Source of the DNA: PVC group bacterium | Lineage (GTDB): Bacteria; Verrucomicrobiota; Kiritimatiellia; UBA8416 | Direction: 5' to 3' | DNA length: 40,500 nt | Assembly (NCBI GenBank): GCA_003567005.1 | Contig: PXBF01000045.1 | Coordinates: 1-40,500, forward strand | Shown: piece by piece, positions 1 to 7,061 of the stretch | Layout of the letters: each line of letters opens with the position of its first letter | How positions within the stretch are numbered: position 1 is the stretch's first letter | Position numbers and translations under genes: made by a program | The notes under the pieces: model-generated | Seen by the model: only the letters and a program-made list of their open reading frames with translations | What the model was told of the DNA's origin: nothing | Databases searched by the model: none

Positions 1-5
1 ATTGG

Positions 6-1190
6 ATGATTGGGATTTCGAAATTATATTGTGGTACGGTCGAGCCGTCGGATGCCTTGCGCTATGGTCGCAAGTCGGCGGCTTTGCCGGGTCATTTGTT
101 GCAGTTTTCGGCAGACAAGAAACCTGTTTTGGTATGGAACTGTACCCAAGCCTGTAATCTCAAGTGTATACATTGCTACGCACACGCTGGCTGCAGGCCC
201 GCACGGGATGAATTGTCCTTCGACGAAGGCAAGGCATTGATAGAGGATCTAGCCGCGTTTGGGGTTCCTGTCTTGCTTTTTTCCGGCGGCGAGCCCTTAT
301 GCCGGGAAGATTTGCCCGACCTGGCTTCCTATGCGGTATCCAAAGGTATGCGGGCGGTGATTTCGACGAACGGTACGCTTATCACGGAAGTCATGGCAAA
401 GAGACTAAAGGGAATCGGACTCTCGTATGTGGGGATCAGTTTAGATGGACTGCAAGAGACGAATGACTATTTTCGGGGTGAGAGGGGGGCTTTTGGGCAG
501 GCGGTGGCCGGTATTCATGCTTGTCAGGATGCAGGGCTGAAAGTTGGATTGCGTTACACGATTACGCGTCACAATAGGCACGATCTGCCCGGTATTTTTG
601 ATTTGATTGAAGCTGAGGGCATTCCGCGCGTTTGTTTTTACCATATGGTATACAGTGGTCGCGCAGCGGCGAAGGCAGCAGATGACCTCTCGCATGTGGA
701 AACAAGGCAAACTTTGGACTATATGATTGATCGCACGGCGCAGCTGCATGCTGCGGGGCGACGCATTGAAGTGCTGACAGTCGACAATCATTGCGATGGT
801 CCCTATATCTACCTGCGCCTATTGCAGGAAGGACGCGAGGAGGACGCGGCTCGTGTCATGCAATTGCTGGAGATGAATGGCGGCAACAGTTCGGGGCATG
901 GTATCGGATGCGTAAGTTGGGAGGGCACGGTGTATCCAGACCAGTTTTTGCGGGATACGCCATTAGGTAATGTGCGCGAAAAGACGTTTTCTTCCATTTG
1001 GTCTGATCCGCAACATCCCGTTCTGTCTGCGTTGCGTGACAAGCCTTCTCATGTGACAGGGAAGTGTCGTACCTGTCGGTTCTTACGTGTATGTGGCGGG
1101 AATTTCCGGGCGCGTGCATTGGCGGCCACCGGTGATTTCTGGGGCGTGGATCCCGCCTGTTATTTAACGGACGAGGAAATTGCGTCATGA
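6..1190 (+). CDS. ahbC: AhbC-type radical SAM 12,18-didecarboxysiroheme deacetylase
   Basis: Radical SAM enzyme of the siroheme-dependent haem pathway; the family removes the acetate side chains of 12,18-didecarboxysiroheme to give iron-coproporphyrin III. The N-terminus MIGISKLYCGTVEPSDALRY is the family hallmark. The radical SAM cluster motif CNLKCIHC lies at residues 50-57, with an extra Cys at 46. A GGEP motif sits near residue 95. The C-terminal third carries the auxiliary-cluster cysteines (GIGCVSW, then CRTCRFLRVCGG, then ACYL). At 394 residues it looks complete. It overlaps the next gene by 4 bases (ATGA), and the order ahbC-ahbD-ahbAB makes the assignment firm. The window starts 5 bases before the ATG, so its ribosome site and any upstream partner are not visible. 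A related NirJ (haem d1) role is less likely, because no other nir gene is present. Confidence 0.9.
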   Translation: MIGISKLYCGTVEPSDALRYGRKSAALPGHLLQFSADKKPVLVWNCTQACNLKCIHCYAHAGCRPARDELSFDEGKALIEDLAAFGVPVLLFSGGEPLCREDLPDLASYAVSKGMRAVISTNGTLITEVMAKRLKGIGLSYVGISLDGLQETNDYFRGERGAFGQAVAGIHACQDAGLKVGLRYTITRHNRHDLPGIFDLIEAEGIPRVCFYHMVYSGRAAAKAADDLSHVETRQTLDYMIDRTAQLHAAGRRIEVLTVDNHCDGPYIYLRLLQEGREEDAARVMQLLEMNGGNSSGHGIGCVSWEGTVYPDQFLRDTPLGNVREKTFSSIWSDPQHPVLSALRDKPSHVTGKCRTCRFLRVCGGNFRARALAATGDFWGVDPACYLTDEEIAS

Positions 1191-2122
1191 CACCTATGAT
1201 TGTTGCATGGGAGATTACAAGGCGTTGCGGGTTGCAGTGTCAACATTGTCGGGCTGCTTCGAGTGACCGGGATTATGCCCATGAATTCACGACGGGAGAG
1301 TGCTATCGCACAGTGGATGCGATTGCGCGGTTAAGCAAACCGATGTTGATTTTGACGGGTGGCGAGCCATTGCGTCGCGACGATGTGTATGAGATTGCGC
1401 GGTATGCAACGGATAAGGGGTTGCGCGTTGTGATGGCGACATGCGGCCATTTGTTAACGGCAGATGTGGTGGAGGCTTTGCGTGCCTGTGGCGTACTTGC
1501 CATCAGTATAAGTCTGGATGCTGCGACGGCTGCCGCGCATGACGCATTTCGTGGTGTGCCGGGATCCTACGACAAGACGGTTGCCGGGGTTGCGCATTGG
1601 AAAGCGGCAGATTTGCCATTTCAGATCAATACGACCGTTTCGAGTATGAATGTTGATGCATTGCCGCAGATTCTGGACAATGCCATTGCGCTTGGCGCAT
1701 CTGCCATGGACTTCTTCTTTCTAGTGCCCACGGGGCGCGGGAAGGATATTGCCTCGTTTGCGCTATCGCCGGAAGCCCGTGATAAGGCGCTGGCATGGAT
1801 TGCGAAGCAGGAACGTGAGGCACCGATACGGGTGCGTGTGACTTGTGCGCCGCAGTTCAAACACTTTCGCTTGCCGGCAAAACCCAAGACGCCCCTTATT
1901 CCTTTTCGTGGCTGTATGGGAGGTCGCGGATTTGTCTTTATTTCGCATACCGGCGTATTGCAGCCATGCGGATTTCTGGATGCGGATTGTGGTGACTTGC
2001 GATCTGCGGATTTTGATTTTGCGCGGCTGTATCGAACTTCACCGATTTTCGGGAAAATGCGTAGTTTGGATCCCTTTGGCGAATGTCCTGCACGCGTTTA
2101 TGCACAAAGCGGGAGTCTGTGA
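1187..2122 (+). CDS. ahbD: AhbD-type radical SAM haem synthase with shortened C-terminus
   Basis: The family decarboxylates the two propionates of iron-coproporphyrin III to the vinyl groups of haem b, the last step of the Ahb pathway. The radical SAM motif CGLQCQHC is at residues 14-21, followed by LTGGEPL near residue 58 and a late GCMGGRGFVFISHTGVLQPCGF block typical of the family's second iron-sulfur region. The protein has 311 residues and stops shortly after FGECPARVYAQSG. Family members usually continue through a CxxCxxxxxCGGCRARAYA-like cysteine cluster and a further tail. Here the sequence appears to jump from the start of that cluster to its end, so several cluster cysteines are missing. 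It overlaps the next gene by one base (TGATG). Function as AhbD is likely from context, but activity is uncertain because of the shortened end. Confidence 0.82.
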   Translation: MTPMIVAWEITRRCGLQCQHCRAASSDRDYAHEFTTGECYRTVDAIARLSKPMLILTGGEPLRRDDVYEIARYATDKGLRVVMATCGHLLTADVVEALRACGVLAISISLDAATAAAHDAFRGVPGSYDKTVAGVAHWKAADLPFQINTTVSSMNVDALPQILDNAIALGASAMDFFFLVPTGRGKDIASFALSPEARDKALAWIAKQEREAPIRVRVTCAPQFKHFRLPAKPKTPLIPFRGCMGGRGFVFISHTGVLQPCGFLDADCGDLRSADFDFARLYRTSPIFGKMRSLDPFGECPARVYAQSGSL

Positions 2123-3123
2123 TGGACCTTACGCCTGTGGAACGGGAGACGCTTACGCAACTACAGCGTGGTATTGCGATCGAGGCATCTCCGTTTTTGC
2201 AGTACCCCTTGCCCGAGGCGGATGTTGTCCGGCTTCTACAAAGGGCACAGGAAGGCGGTTTGATCCGGCGTTTTGGTGGTGTGTTTGACTCACGCAAACT
2301 TGGATACAGAAGCATGTTGTGTGGTGTTGCCGTGACGGAGAAAAAGCTAGAGGCTGTTGCCGGGGTTATTTGTCAGCATGCGGGTGTTACGCATTGCTAC
2401 GAGCGACGGCCGCTCGCGGGAGAGCAAGACTATCCGTTGTTGTGGTTTACGATAGCGATGTTGGAAGAGCAATTTGATGCTGGTATGGACGCTCTGCGGG
2501 CACAATGGCCGTCCGTCAAGTTTTTGGCTTTACCAGCCTTGCAACGATTCAAGATTGATGTGGTATTTGATTTGCGAAAAGGTGTTTCCGACAAGAGCGG
2601 TTCAAAGCCGTATTGTCCGGCATCTGACAGTGATAACGGGCATAGGGCTGTCCTGACGGATCGAGAGCGAACACTGGTTCGCTTGGTTGGGGGGGATATT
2701 CCTTTTACAGCGCATCCTTTTGATACGATTGTACAGAAAGTGGGAATGTCTGTGATGGATGTTCTGGGTATCTTACGGCGTTGGAAAGCGCAGGGCGTAT
2801 TGCGGCGTATTGCTCCGGTGCTATATCACCGAAAGGCCGGATTTACAGCGAATGGCATGTGTGTATGGCAAGTGTCTGGTGATGTTGGGCCGTTCGGGCA
2901 AAGGATGGCCGCACGCCCGGAGGTGACGCATTGCTATCAGCGTCCCCGCCTGCCGGTTTTCCCTTTTGATCTATATGCGATGATTCATGCGGGTAGCCGA
3001 GATGCGTTGTATAGAAAGTTTGAGAAAATATCTGGGGATTGTGGCTTGCGCGGTGGCGTTTTGCTGTTCTCGACACGCGAGTTCAAGAAGAGCAGCATGC
3101 AATATTTTGAGAGGGATAAATGA
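2122..3123 (+). CDS. ahbAB: Fused siroheme decarboxylase AhbA-AhbB
   Basis: Siroheme decarboxylase converts siroheme to 12,18-didecarboxysiroheme, the first step of the Ahb route. Two Lrp/AsnC-like halves lie in one 333-residue chain. The first (about 1-160) starts with a winged-helix segment including RRFGGVFDSRKLGY and ends with an AsnC-type ferredoxin-like fold containing VTHCYERRPL. The second (about 178-333) repeats the plan with RRIAPVLYHRKAGF and VTHCYQRPRLPVFPFDLYAMIH. AhbA and AhbB are normally separate proteins of about 150-170 residues forming a heterodimer, so this is a natural fusion joined by a short polar linker. The ATG at 2122 is chosen because it overlaps the ahbD stop; an upstream in-frame ATG at 2083 would lie inside ahbD. 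The stop overlaps the next start by 4 bases. Confidence 0.88.
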   Translation: MDLTPVERETLTQLQRGIAIEASPFLQYPLPEADVVRLLQRAQEGGLIRRFGGVFDSRKLGYRSMLCGVAVTEKKLEAVAGVICQHAGVTHCYERRPLAGEQDYPLLWFTIAMLEEQFDAGMDALRAQWPSVKFLALPALQRFKIDVVFDLRKGVSDKSGSKPYCPASDSDNGHRAVLTDRERTLVRLVGGDIPFTAHPFDTIVQKVGMSVMDVLGILRRWKAQGVLRRIAPVLYHRKAGFTANGMCVWQVSGDVGPFGQRMAARPEVTHCYQRPRLPVFPFDLYAMIHAGSRDALYRKFEKISGDCGLRGGVLLFSTREFKKSSMQYFERDK

Positions 3124-4052
3124 AGATTGCGATTATTGGGACGGGGGCGGTTGGGGGGTATTATGGCGGGTTGTTGCAGAAGGCGGGCGCGGATGTGCAT
3201 TTTCTGTTGAACCGCGATTATGTGCATGTGCGGGAGCATGGTTTGCAGATCTACTCACCAAGTGGCGATATCTGTTTACCGCATGTGGCGGCCTATGCGA
3301 AACCGGAGGATATGCCGCGCTGCGAACTCGTGATTGTCGCGTTGAAAACAACGGCGAACGATGTTCTAGCTGAGATGCTGCCGCATGTGTTGGCGGATAA
3401 CGGTGTTGTGCTCACGCTGCAGAATGGGTTGGGAGCGGACACGCATATTGCCTCTATTGTTGGTGGTGATCGTGTTTTAGGGGGACTCTGTTTTCTCTGT
3501 GCGAATAAAGAGGCCCCCGGCGTGATTCGCCATGTTGATTATGGACTGATTACGCTTGGGGCATATCGGGCAGATGGGAAGGCAGGAGGCATCACGGAGA
3601 GGGTCGAAGTCGTTGGCAAGAGATTGTCAGGTGCTGGGATAGAGATTCAAGTGATCGATGATCTTCTGGCGGCGCGCTGGCGTAAACTGGTGTGGAATAT
3701 CCCTTTCAATGGTTTGAGCGTGGTGCATGATTGCCTTACCGATGTGATTATGCGTAACCCGGAGACAAGAGCCTTATCGCGGCGGTTGATGGAAGAGGTG
3801 GCAGCGGCTTCAGCGGTATGTGCGCGTCCGATTGAAGAAAGTTTTCTGGATAAGATGATGTCGCATACGGACAACATGGCACCTTATGCGCCGAGCATGA
3901 AATTGGATTTCGATGCTGGGCGTCCTATGGAACTGGCAGCGATTTACGGGATACCCTTGCGGGTAGCTTCGGAGGCCGGTGTCACGATGCCGGAAACGAC
4001 GGTTTTGTATACGCAATTGCTTGAGATGCAGGAAAAGATTTCCTCTATTTGA
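3120..4052 (+). CDS. panE: Ketopantoate reductase family protein (ApbA/PanE)
   Basis: NADPH-dependent 2-dehydropantoate 2-reductase family, which makes pantoate for coenzyme A synthesis. The Rossmann motif GTGAVGGYYGG is at residues 8-18. The LQNGLG motif typical of the family is near residue 100, a catalytic-Lys context (ARWRKLVWNIPFNGLSVV) is near residues 182-200, and the C-terminal all-helical domain includes PSMKLDFDAGRPMEL. At 310 residues it is full length. It overlaps ahbAB by 4 bases, so it is translationally coupled to the haem genes. The coupling could mean only shared transcription, or that this member acts on a different substrate; ApbA/PanE paralogues with other 2-oxoacid substrates exist. 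The PanE family call is firm, the exact substrate is not. Confidence 0.85.
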   Translation: MKIAIIGTGAVGGYYGGLLQKAGADVHFLLNRDYVHVREHGLQIYSPSGDICLPHVAAYAKPEDMPRCELVIVALKTTANDVLAEMLPHVLADNGVVLTLQNGLGADTHIASIVGGDRVLGGLCFLCANKEAPGVIRHVDYGLITLGAYRADGKAGGITERVEVVGKRLSGAGIEIQVIDDLLAARWRKLVWNIPFNGLSVVHDCLTDVIMRNPETRALSRRLMEEVAAASAVCARPIEESFLDKMMSHTDNMAPYAPSMKLDFDAGRPMELAAIYGIPLRVASEAGVTMPETTVLYTQLLEMQEKISSI

Positions 4053-4106
4053 CTCTGTGCGGAATCTTCACGCTTGTGATATGGCTTTCTTGCCGATATT
4101 AGTTTG

Positions 4107-4135
4107 TTGCCTCAAACATTGTGTAGGGTTGTAAA
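4107..4135 (+). promoter_or_regulatory. Possible sigma70-like promoter for the ZIP transporter
   Basis: TTGCCT (4107-4112) and TGTAAA (4130-4135) are separated by 17 bases in the 125-base gap upstream of the transporter. The -10 match is weak, so this is a candidate only. An AGGAG/AAGGG stretch at about 4161-4171 precedes the ATG at 4178. No metal riboswitch fold was recognised in this leader. Confidence 0.3.
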
Positions 4136-4177
4136 CATCGGAGTCGCTTTCTTGTGAAATAGGAGTAAGGGTCATTT

Positions 4178-4921
4178 ATGCAGAGCGTTATGTATAGTTT
4201 TGTTGCGGGTATTTCGACGGTATTGGGTGTATTGATTATGCTCGTGTTTGGTAAGCCGAGTAAGGGTGTGCTTGCGGGGTTATTGGGGTTTGCCGGTGGT
4301 ATTATGATTGCCATTTCGCTGTTCGAGTTGATTCCGGAAGCGCTTGAACTTGGCTCTACCGTTATCGTGGCGATTGGTTTTTTGCTGGGAGTCGGATGCT
4401 TGTTTGTTATTGATCGGACTGCACCTCATGCGCACGTTTTTGAACCGGACGCATTGGAGCTGGAAAATCCGGAGCATGCGCCGCATGTTCGTAATCCTCT
4501 TTTGCGGACGGGGTATCTTGTGCTGTTCGGGATTGCCTTACATAATCTTCCTGAGGGTCTGGCCATTGGTGCGGGGTTGGAATCGAGTCCGCAGTTGGGT
4601 CTGACGCTGGCGATTGCGATTGCGTTGCACAATATACCGGAGGGCATTGCCATTGCGGGGCCTTTGCGTGCGGGTGGTGTCGGGCGATTCAAGGTTGTTT
4701 TGCTGACCATGGCGGCCGGGTTGATGACTCCGATCGGGGCGATTATCGGGCATCTCGTCTTCTTTTTGTCTGATGTCTTTGTTGGCGGTGCGCTCGCATT
4801 TGCGGCGGGTTGTATGATGTACATTGCCTTGGATGAACTCGTCCCCAATGCCAACAAGCTGCATACGCATTGGGCCAATCTCGGGGTGAATGCTGCCATC
4901 GTGATCGGCTTTTTGCTCTGA
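4178..4921 (+). CDS. ZIP-family divalent metal transporter (ZupT-like)
   Basis: Inner-membrane importer of zinc, iron or manganese. The protein is 247 residues with about eight hydrophobic segments. The two signature metal-site helices are clear: ALHNLPEGLAIG near residues 121-132 and ALHNIPEGIAIAGP near residues 148-161, both holding the HNxPEG motif of the ZIP family. A short histidine-containing loop (APHAHVF, then EHAPH) lies between segments 3 and 4, as usual for these carriers. It stands alone: 125 bases after panE and followed by gene fragments. An iron supply role beside haem and Fe-S genes is possible but is inference only; the substrate cannot be read from the sequence. Confidence 0.88.
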   Translation: MQSVMYSFVAGISTVLGVLIMLVFGKPSKGVLAGLLGFAGGIMIAISLFELIPEALELGSTVIVAIGFLLGVGCLFVIDRTAPHAHVFEPDALELENPEHAPHVRNPLLRTGYLVLFGIALHNLPEGLAIGAGLESSPQLGLTLAIAIALHNIPEGIAIAGPLRAGGVGRFKVVLLTMAAGLMTPIGAIIGHLVFFLSDVFVGGALAFAAGCMMYIALDELVPNANKLHTHWANLGVNAAIVIGFLL

Positions 4922-4976
4922 GCATACACAGAGCAATCGGATTCGGTTGAGGCGCCGCCAATTATTCGCGACAGGA

Positions 4977-5576
4977 ATGCCTTCACACCCTCCCGGAACG
5001 TGCATATATGCATATACAGATGAAATGGTGCGAAATGTTGTACGTATTCAGAATCAGCAGCAGCCGAAATCGGCATGGGAGTTGGTCGAGAATGTCCGCA
5101 GCAATTTTGTGCAGCATGCAGGCTGGGCTGGCGATATCAAGCTGATGCCAGTGCTATTTGATCGAAAGTACCTGAACAATCCTGCGTCATACATGGCTGC
5201 GACGGCCAATGTGGTGAATTGCCTTCCGCTACATCCTCATGTCTACATGCAGCATCCATACAATAACCATTGGACGCATTATATTTCGGAACAAATGCCT
5301 GATGACGTGACTCTACATTTTCTTGATCAGCCCGAGATATGGGATAATTATCATAGACACCAAGGCTCGATTCATTGTGGTTCGGCCGTTCGACGAACCA
5401 TTGATTTTTCTGAACCATGGTGGGAAAAAGAAAATCTGCAAAGAACAAAAGGGGACATACAATTTGCGAAAGTTTTTTGGGAAATTCCCGTTGCTCATTC
5501 CTTCTTGTTTATAGAGGGGGCCATTGGGGCCGCTGAAAAAACGGAGGAATGGATAGGCGTGTTGCCCGTATTCTGA
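4977..5576 (+). pseudogene. C-terminal fragment of a peptidylarginine deiminase-like protein
   Basis: A 199-residue reading frame whose middle matches the end of the protein-arginine deiminase (PAD) catalytic domain. It has MPVLFDRKYLNNPASYMAAT, then ATANVVNCLPL, then HQGSIHCGSAVRRTIDF followed by PWW. The IHCG cysteine corresponds to the PAD nucleophile in the conserved HCGTNxRR context. PAD catalytic domains are about 350-400 residues. Here only the last 150 or so are present, with no signal peptide and no upstream half, and the 50 codons after the usual PWW end look like read-through into flanking DNA. A start at 4977 or 5022 is possible; neither has a strong ribosome site. The frame runs into the start of the transposase remnant at 5549. 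Most likely a truncated relic rather than an enzyme, although the catalytic Cys is kept. Confidence 0.55.
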
Positions 5577-5990
5577 GAGAGGGAGAGTCGTTTTACCACA
5601 TATTGAGCCGGATCGTTGACCGGCGGCTTATTCTCGATGACACGCAAAAGGAGCGGTACGGGCCCGCGAGGGACTTGTGCGGGTGATGCAGTCACCGGAT
5701 GGCAAAAGGGCGAACTGGGAACGACTGGGAAAACATTACCGCCGCTTGCTCTATCAGCGCGGCGCGAAAGAACCGGATCGCAATCGCGCCGGCATCGATG
5801 CCGAACGAATCCGGGAGGTGCTGGCGAATGATGGACAGCTTACCATCCGCGAGGCGCTGCATTGCAGGGTCCGTTACTTCTCCGACGGGATGATCCTGGG
5901 GTCGCGCGTCTTCGTGGACGAAGCATTTCAGCGCTACCGCGGCAACTTCGGGACAAAACGCTGGACCGGCGCTCAAATTGTCTGTCCCCA
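5549..5990 (+). pseudogene. Decayed REP-associated/Y1-type transposase
   Basis: Two pieces in different frames match the HUH/Y1 transposase family widespread in PVC and related genomes. From ATG 5549 (preceded by GGAGG) one reads MDRRVARILREGESFYHILS and then RIVDRRLILDD, the usual N-terminal strand of these proteins, ending at a stop near 5686. From about 5690 in another frame comes the C-terminal part: NWERLGKHYRRLLYQRG, a helical segment, then REALHCRVRYFSDGMILGSR and FVDEAFQRYRGNFGTKR. The central part with the HUH histidines and the catalytic Tyr is missing, so there is at least one deletion plus a frameshift. The end overlaps the 3' side of the toxin gene on the other strand. Remnant only, no activity expected. 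Confidence 0.75.
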
Positions 5991-6007
5991 TGTAGCGCCT
6001 TCACTGT

Positions 6008-6406
6008 TTACCAGAGTGTCCTTGCGTGCGGGTATTCGCAAATCAATTGGTCCTTCGAGATTATTGTCGCATTTTCCTCTCTGGCTGTCGCAACAATGAT
6101 CTGGTCCGCCGGGTCGTCGTGGAACGGTTGCGGCAGGATCGTAGATCGATAGGCAATCGCTGGTGTTAGGGGGACAAGACGGAGTTTCGGCATCTTCAGG
6201 GCTTCCGACATCCATTCTTCAGGAGAGCAGGAAATGCCGATACGCTTTTTCTCGATGAGCTTGCAGAACTCCCACGGGGAAATGGCAGACAGGAGTATCT
6301 CGGAGTAGTGCGCTGTATTTGCGATGGCGGAACGTGCTTTGCGCGACAGCTTTTCTGGCTCCATGTTCCACCAAATCCAAGCGTGCGTATCGAGGACATA
6401 CTTCAT
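6008..6406 (-). CDS. PIN-domain toxin (VapC-like)
   Basis: PIN-fold ribonuclease toxin, 132 residues from the ATG at 6406. That start overlaps the antitoxin stop as ATGA and gives the canonical opening MKYVLDTHAWIWW; in-frame ATGs at 6412 and 6421 are less natural. Acidic active-site residues are in place: Asp in VLDTHAW, Glu in SPWEFCKL, and the HDDPADQIIVATA aspartates. A final TIISKDQLI strand completes the fold. The protein is full length with no frame damage, unlike its neighbours on both sides. Such toxins cleave tRNA or rRNA sites; the target here is unknown. The partner is the Phd/YefM-type gene directly upstream. Confidence 0.88.
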   Translation of the reverse strand: MKYVLDTHAWIWWNMEPEKLSRKARSAIANTAHYSEILLSAISPWEFCKLIEKKRIGISCSPEEWMSEALKMPKLRLVPLTPAIAYRSTILPQPFHDDPADQIIVATAREENATIISKDQLICEYPHARTLW

Positions 6407-6630
6407 TTGCATGCGTCCCATATCTCATCGCCTAGGGGACTGATTATATCCTTTTCGAACACCAGTGCGCTCGATAGATGCCCGGGAGTCGGCTTGGTTT
6501 CGGTGAAGGGGACGACTTCCGCAAGCGGCTTGCCGCGCTTTGTCACTACGACCCTTTCCCTACGTGCCGCGACGTCACCGAGCACCTGCAATGCGTGAGA
6601 CTTGAACTCCGTAATCGCCATTGTCTTCAT
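6403..6630 (-). CDS. Phd/YefM-family antitoxin
   Basis: A 75-residue antitoxin with the Phd/YefM N-terminal DNA-binding fold (MAITEFKSHALQVLGDVAARRE, then VVVTKRGKPLAEVVPF) and a C-terminal tail expected to wrap the toxin. The ATG at 6630 is preceded by GGAAGG at good spacing; a second in-frame ATG at 6621 also exists. Family members bind their own promoter and neutralise the partner toxin. The stop overlaps the PIN toxin start by 4 bases, the usual arrangement. The promoter and inverted repeats upstream support autoregulation. Confidence 0.9.
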   Translation of the reverse strand: MKTMAITEFKSHALQVLGDVAARRERVVVTKRGKPLAEVVPFTETKPTPGHLSSALVFEKDIISPLGDEIWDACK

Positions 6631-6686
6631 GATAACCTTCCATTCCTATATGTTATCAATGTAGTCATATGGAATGGTCATGTCAA
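6630..6686 (-). promoter_or_regulatory. Toxin-antitoxin promoter with operator-like inverted repeats
   Basis: Reading the minus strand, TTGACA (6686-6681), a 17-base spacer and TACATT (6663-6658) make a near-consensus sigma70 promoter. Between it and the antitoxin ATG lie the arms TGATAAC/GTTATCA (6630-6636 and 6652-6658 on the plus strand) around a 15-base spacer. Near-matching CCATTCC...ATATG and CATATGGAATGG stretches form a second inverted pair (6640-6652 and 6666-6677). This layout suits binding of a Phd-type autorepressor over the -10 and ribosome site. Confidence 0.55.
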
Positions 6687-6730
6687 GCGTGGTGTCTCGT
6701 TGCAGAACGTGTACTTTTCTCCCGGATGCT

Positions 6731-6853
6731 TGGTGGCGGGCGGAGGCGGGATCCGGGTTGGCGTTGCAGAAGGGGGCAGGGATTGATAAGCGCGTGACGC
6801 CGCATATGATGCGCCCTTGGTTTGCCACGCATTTACTTGAAGCGGGGCATGAG
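6731..6853 (+). pseudogene. Remnant of a tyrosine recombinase (integron-integrase-like)
   Basis: A short frame carries KRVTPHMMRPWFATHLLEAG, which matches the box II region of tyrosine recombinases, especially IntI-type integrases (usual form KRVTPHTLRHSFATHLLEAG). The HxxR pair of the active site is present, but RHSFA has become RPWFA. The sequence loses similarity soon after GHE, before the LGH and catalytic Tyr motifs. Nothing upstream gives the first half of the protein. A weaker flanking match (ALQKGAGIDK) agrees with the helix before box II. Broken remnant, no activity. Confidence 0.6.
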
Positions 6854-7035
6854 AGAGCGCAAAGGGTCATAACCATTCACACATGACGTGTTGTTTTTGT
6901 TTTGGTGAGTGCAGGCGCTTTGAATGGCGTGCTGAAAAAGAGCATTATTTGCGACAGCAGATGCAAAAAGTGGTGAGCGTGTGTAAAATGTGAAGACGTG
7001 CCCCCAAGCTGTTACCCGGAGAGCCATCTTGGGTA
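6854..7035. other. Non-coding stretch with no recognised feature
   Basis: This is the rest of the 431-base gap between the antitoxin and the Mrp operon end. I see no gene, RNA or attC-like site in it. It holds a loose CCCAAG...CTTGGG and TTACCC...GGGTAA pair near 7003-7036, probably part of the decayed mobile region. Confidence 0.4.
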
Positions 7036-7058
7036 AAGCAGGTTGTGCCAACCTGCTT
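7036..7058 (-). terminator. Hairpin after the Mrp operon
   Basis: Perfect 10-base arms AAGCAGGTTG (7036-7045) and CAACCTGCTT (7049-7058) with a 3-base loop lie 3 bases beyond the mnhD stop. The run after the stem on the minus strand is TTTACCC rather than a long T tract, so termination may be partial or the stem may mainly protect the transcript end. Confidence 0.6.
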
Positions 7059-7061
7059 CTG

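Noticed and set aside
1845..2288. A 147-codon open frame overlapping the ahbD end and ahbAB start, considered as a frameshifted continuation of AhbD
   Set aside because: Its translation shows no cysteine-cluster or CGGCRARAYA-like pattern, so it does not restore the missing AhbD end.
4426..5076. A 216-codon minus-strand open frame opposite the ZIP gene
   Set aside because: It mirrors the transporter gene and gives Pro/Ser/Ala-rich sequence with no ribosome site or family pattern.
6996..7058. Clustered inverted repeats after the integrase relic, considered as an attC recombination site
   Set aside because: The required RYYYAAC and GTTRRRY core boxes are not present in the right order; the strong stem is better explained as the end of the Mrp transcript.
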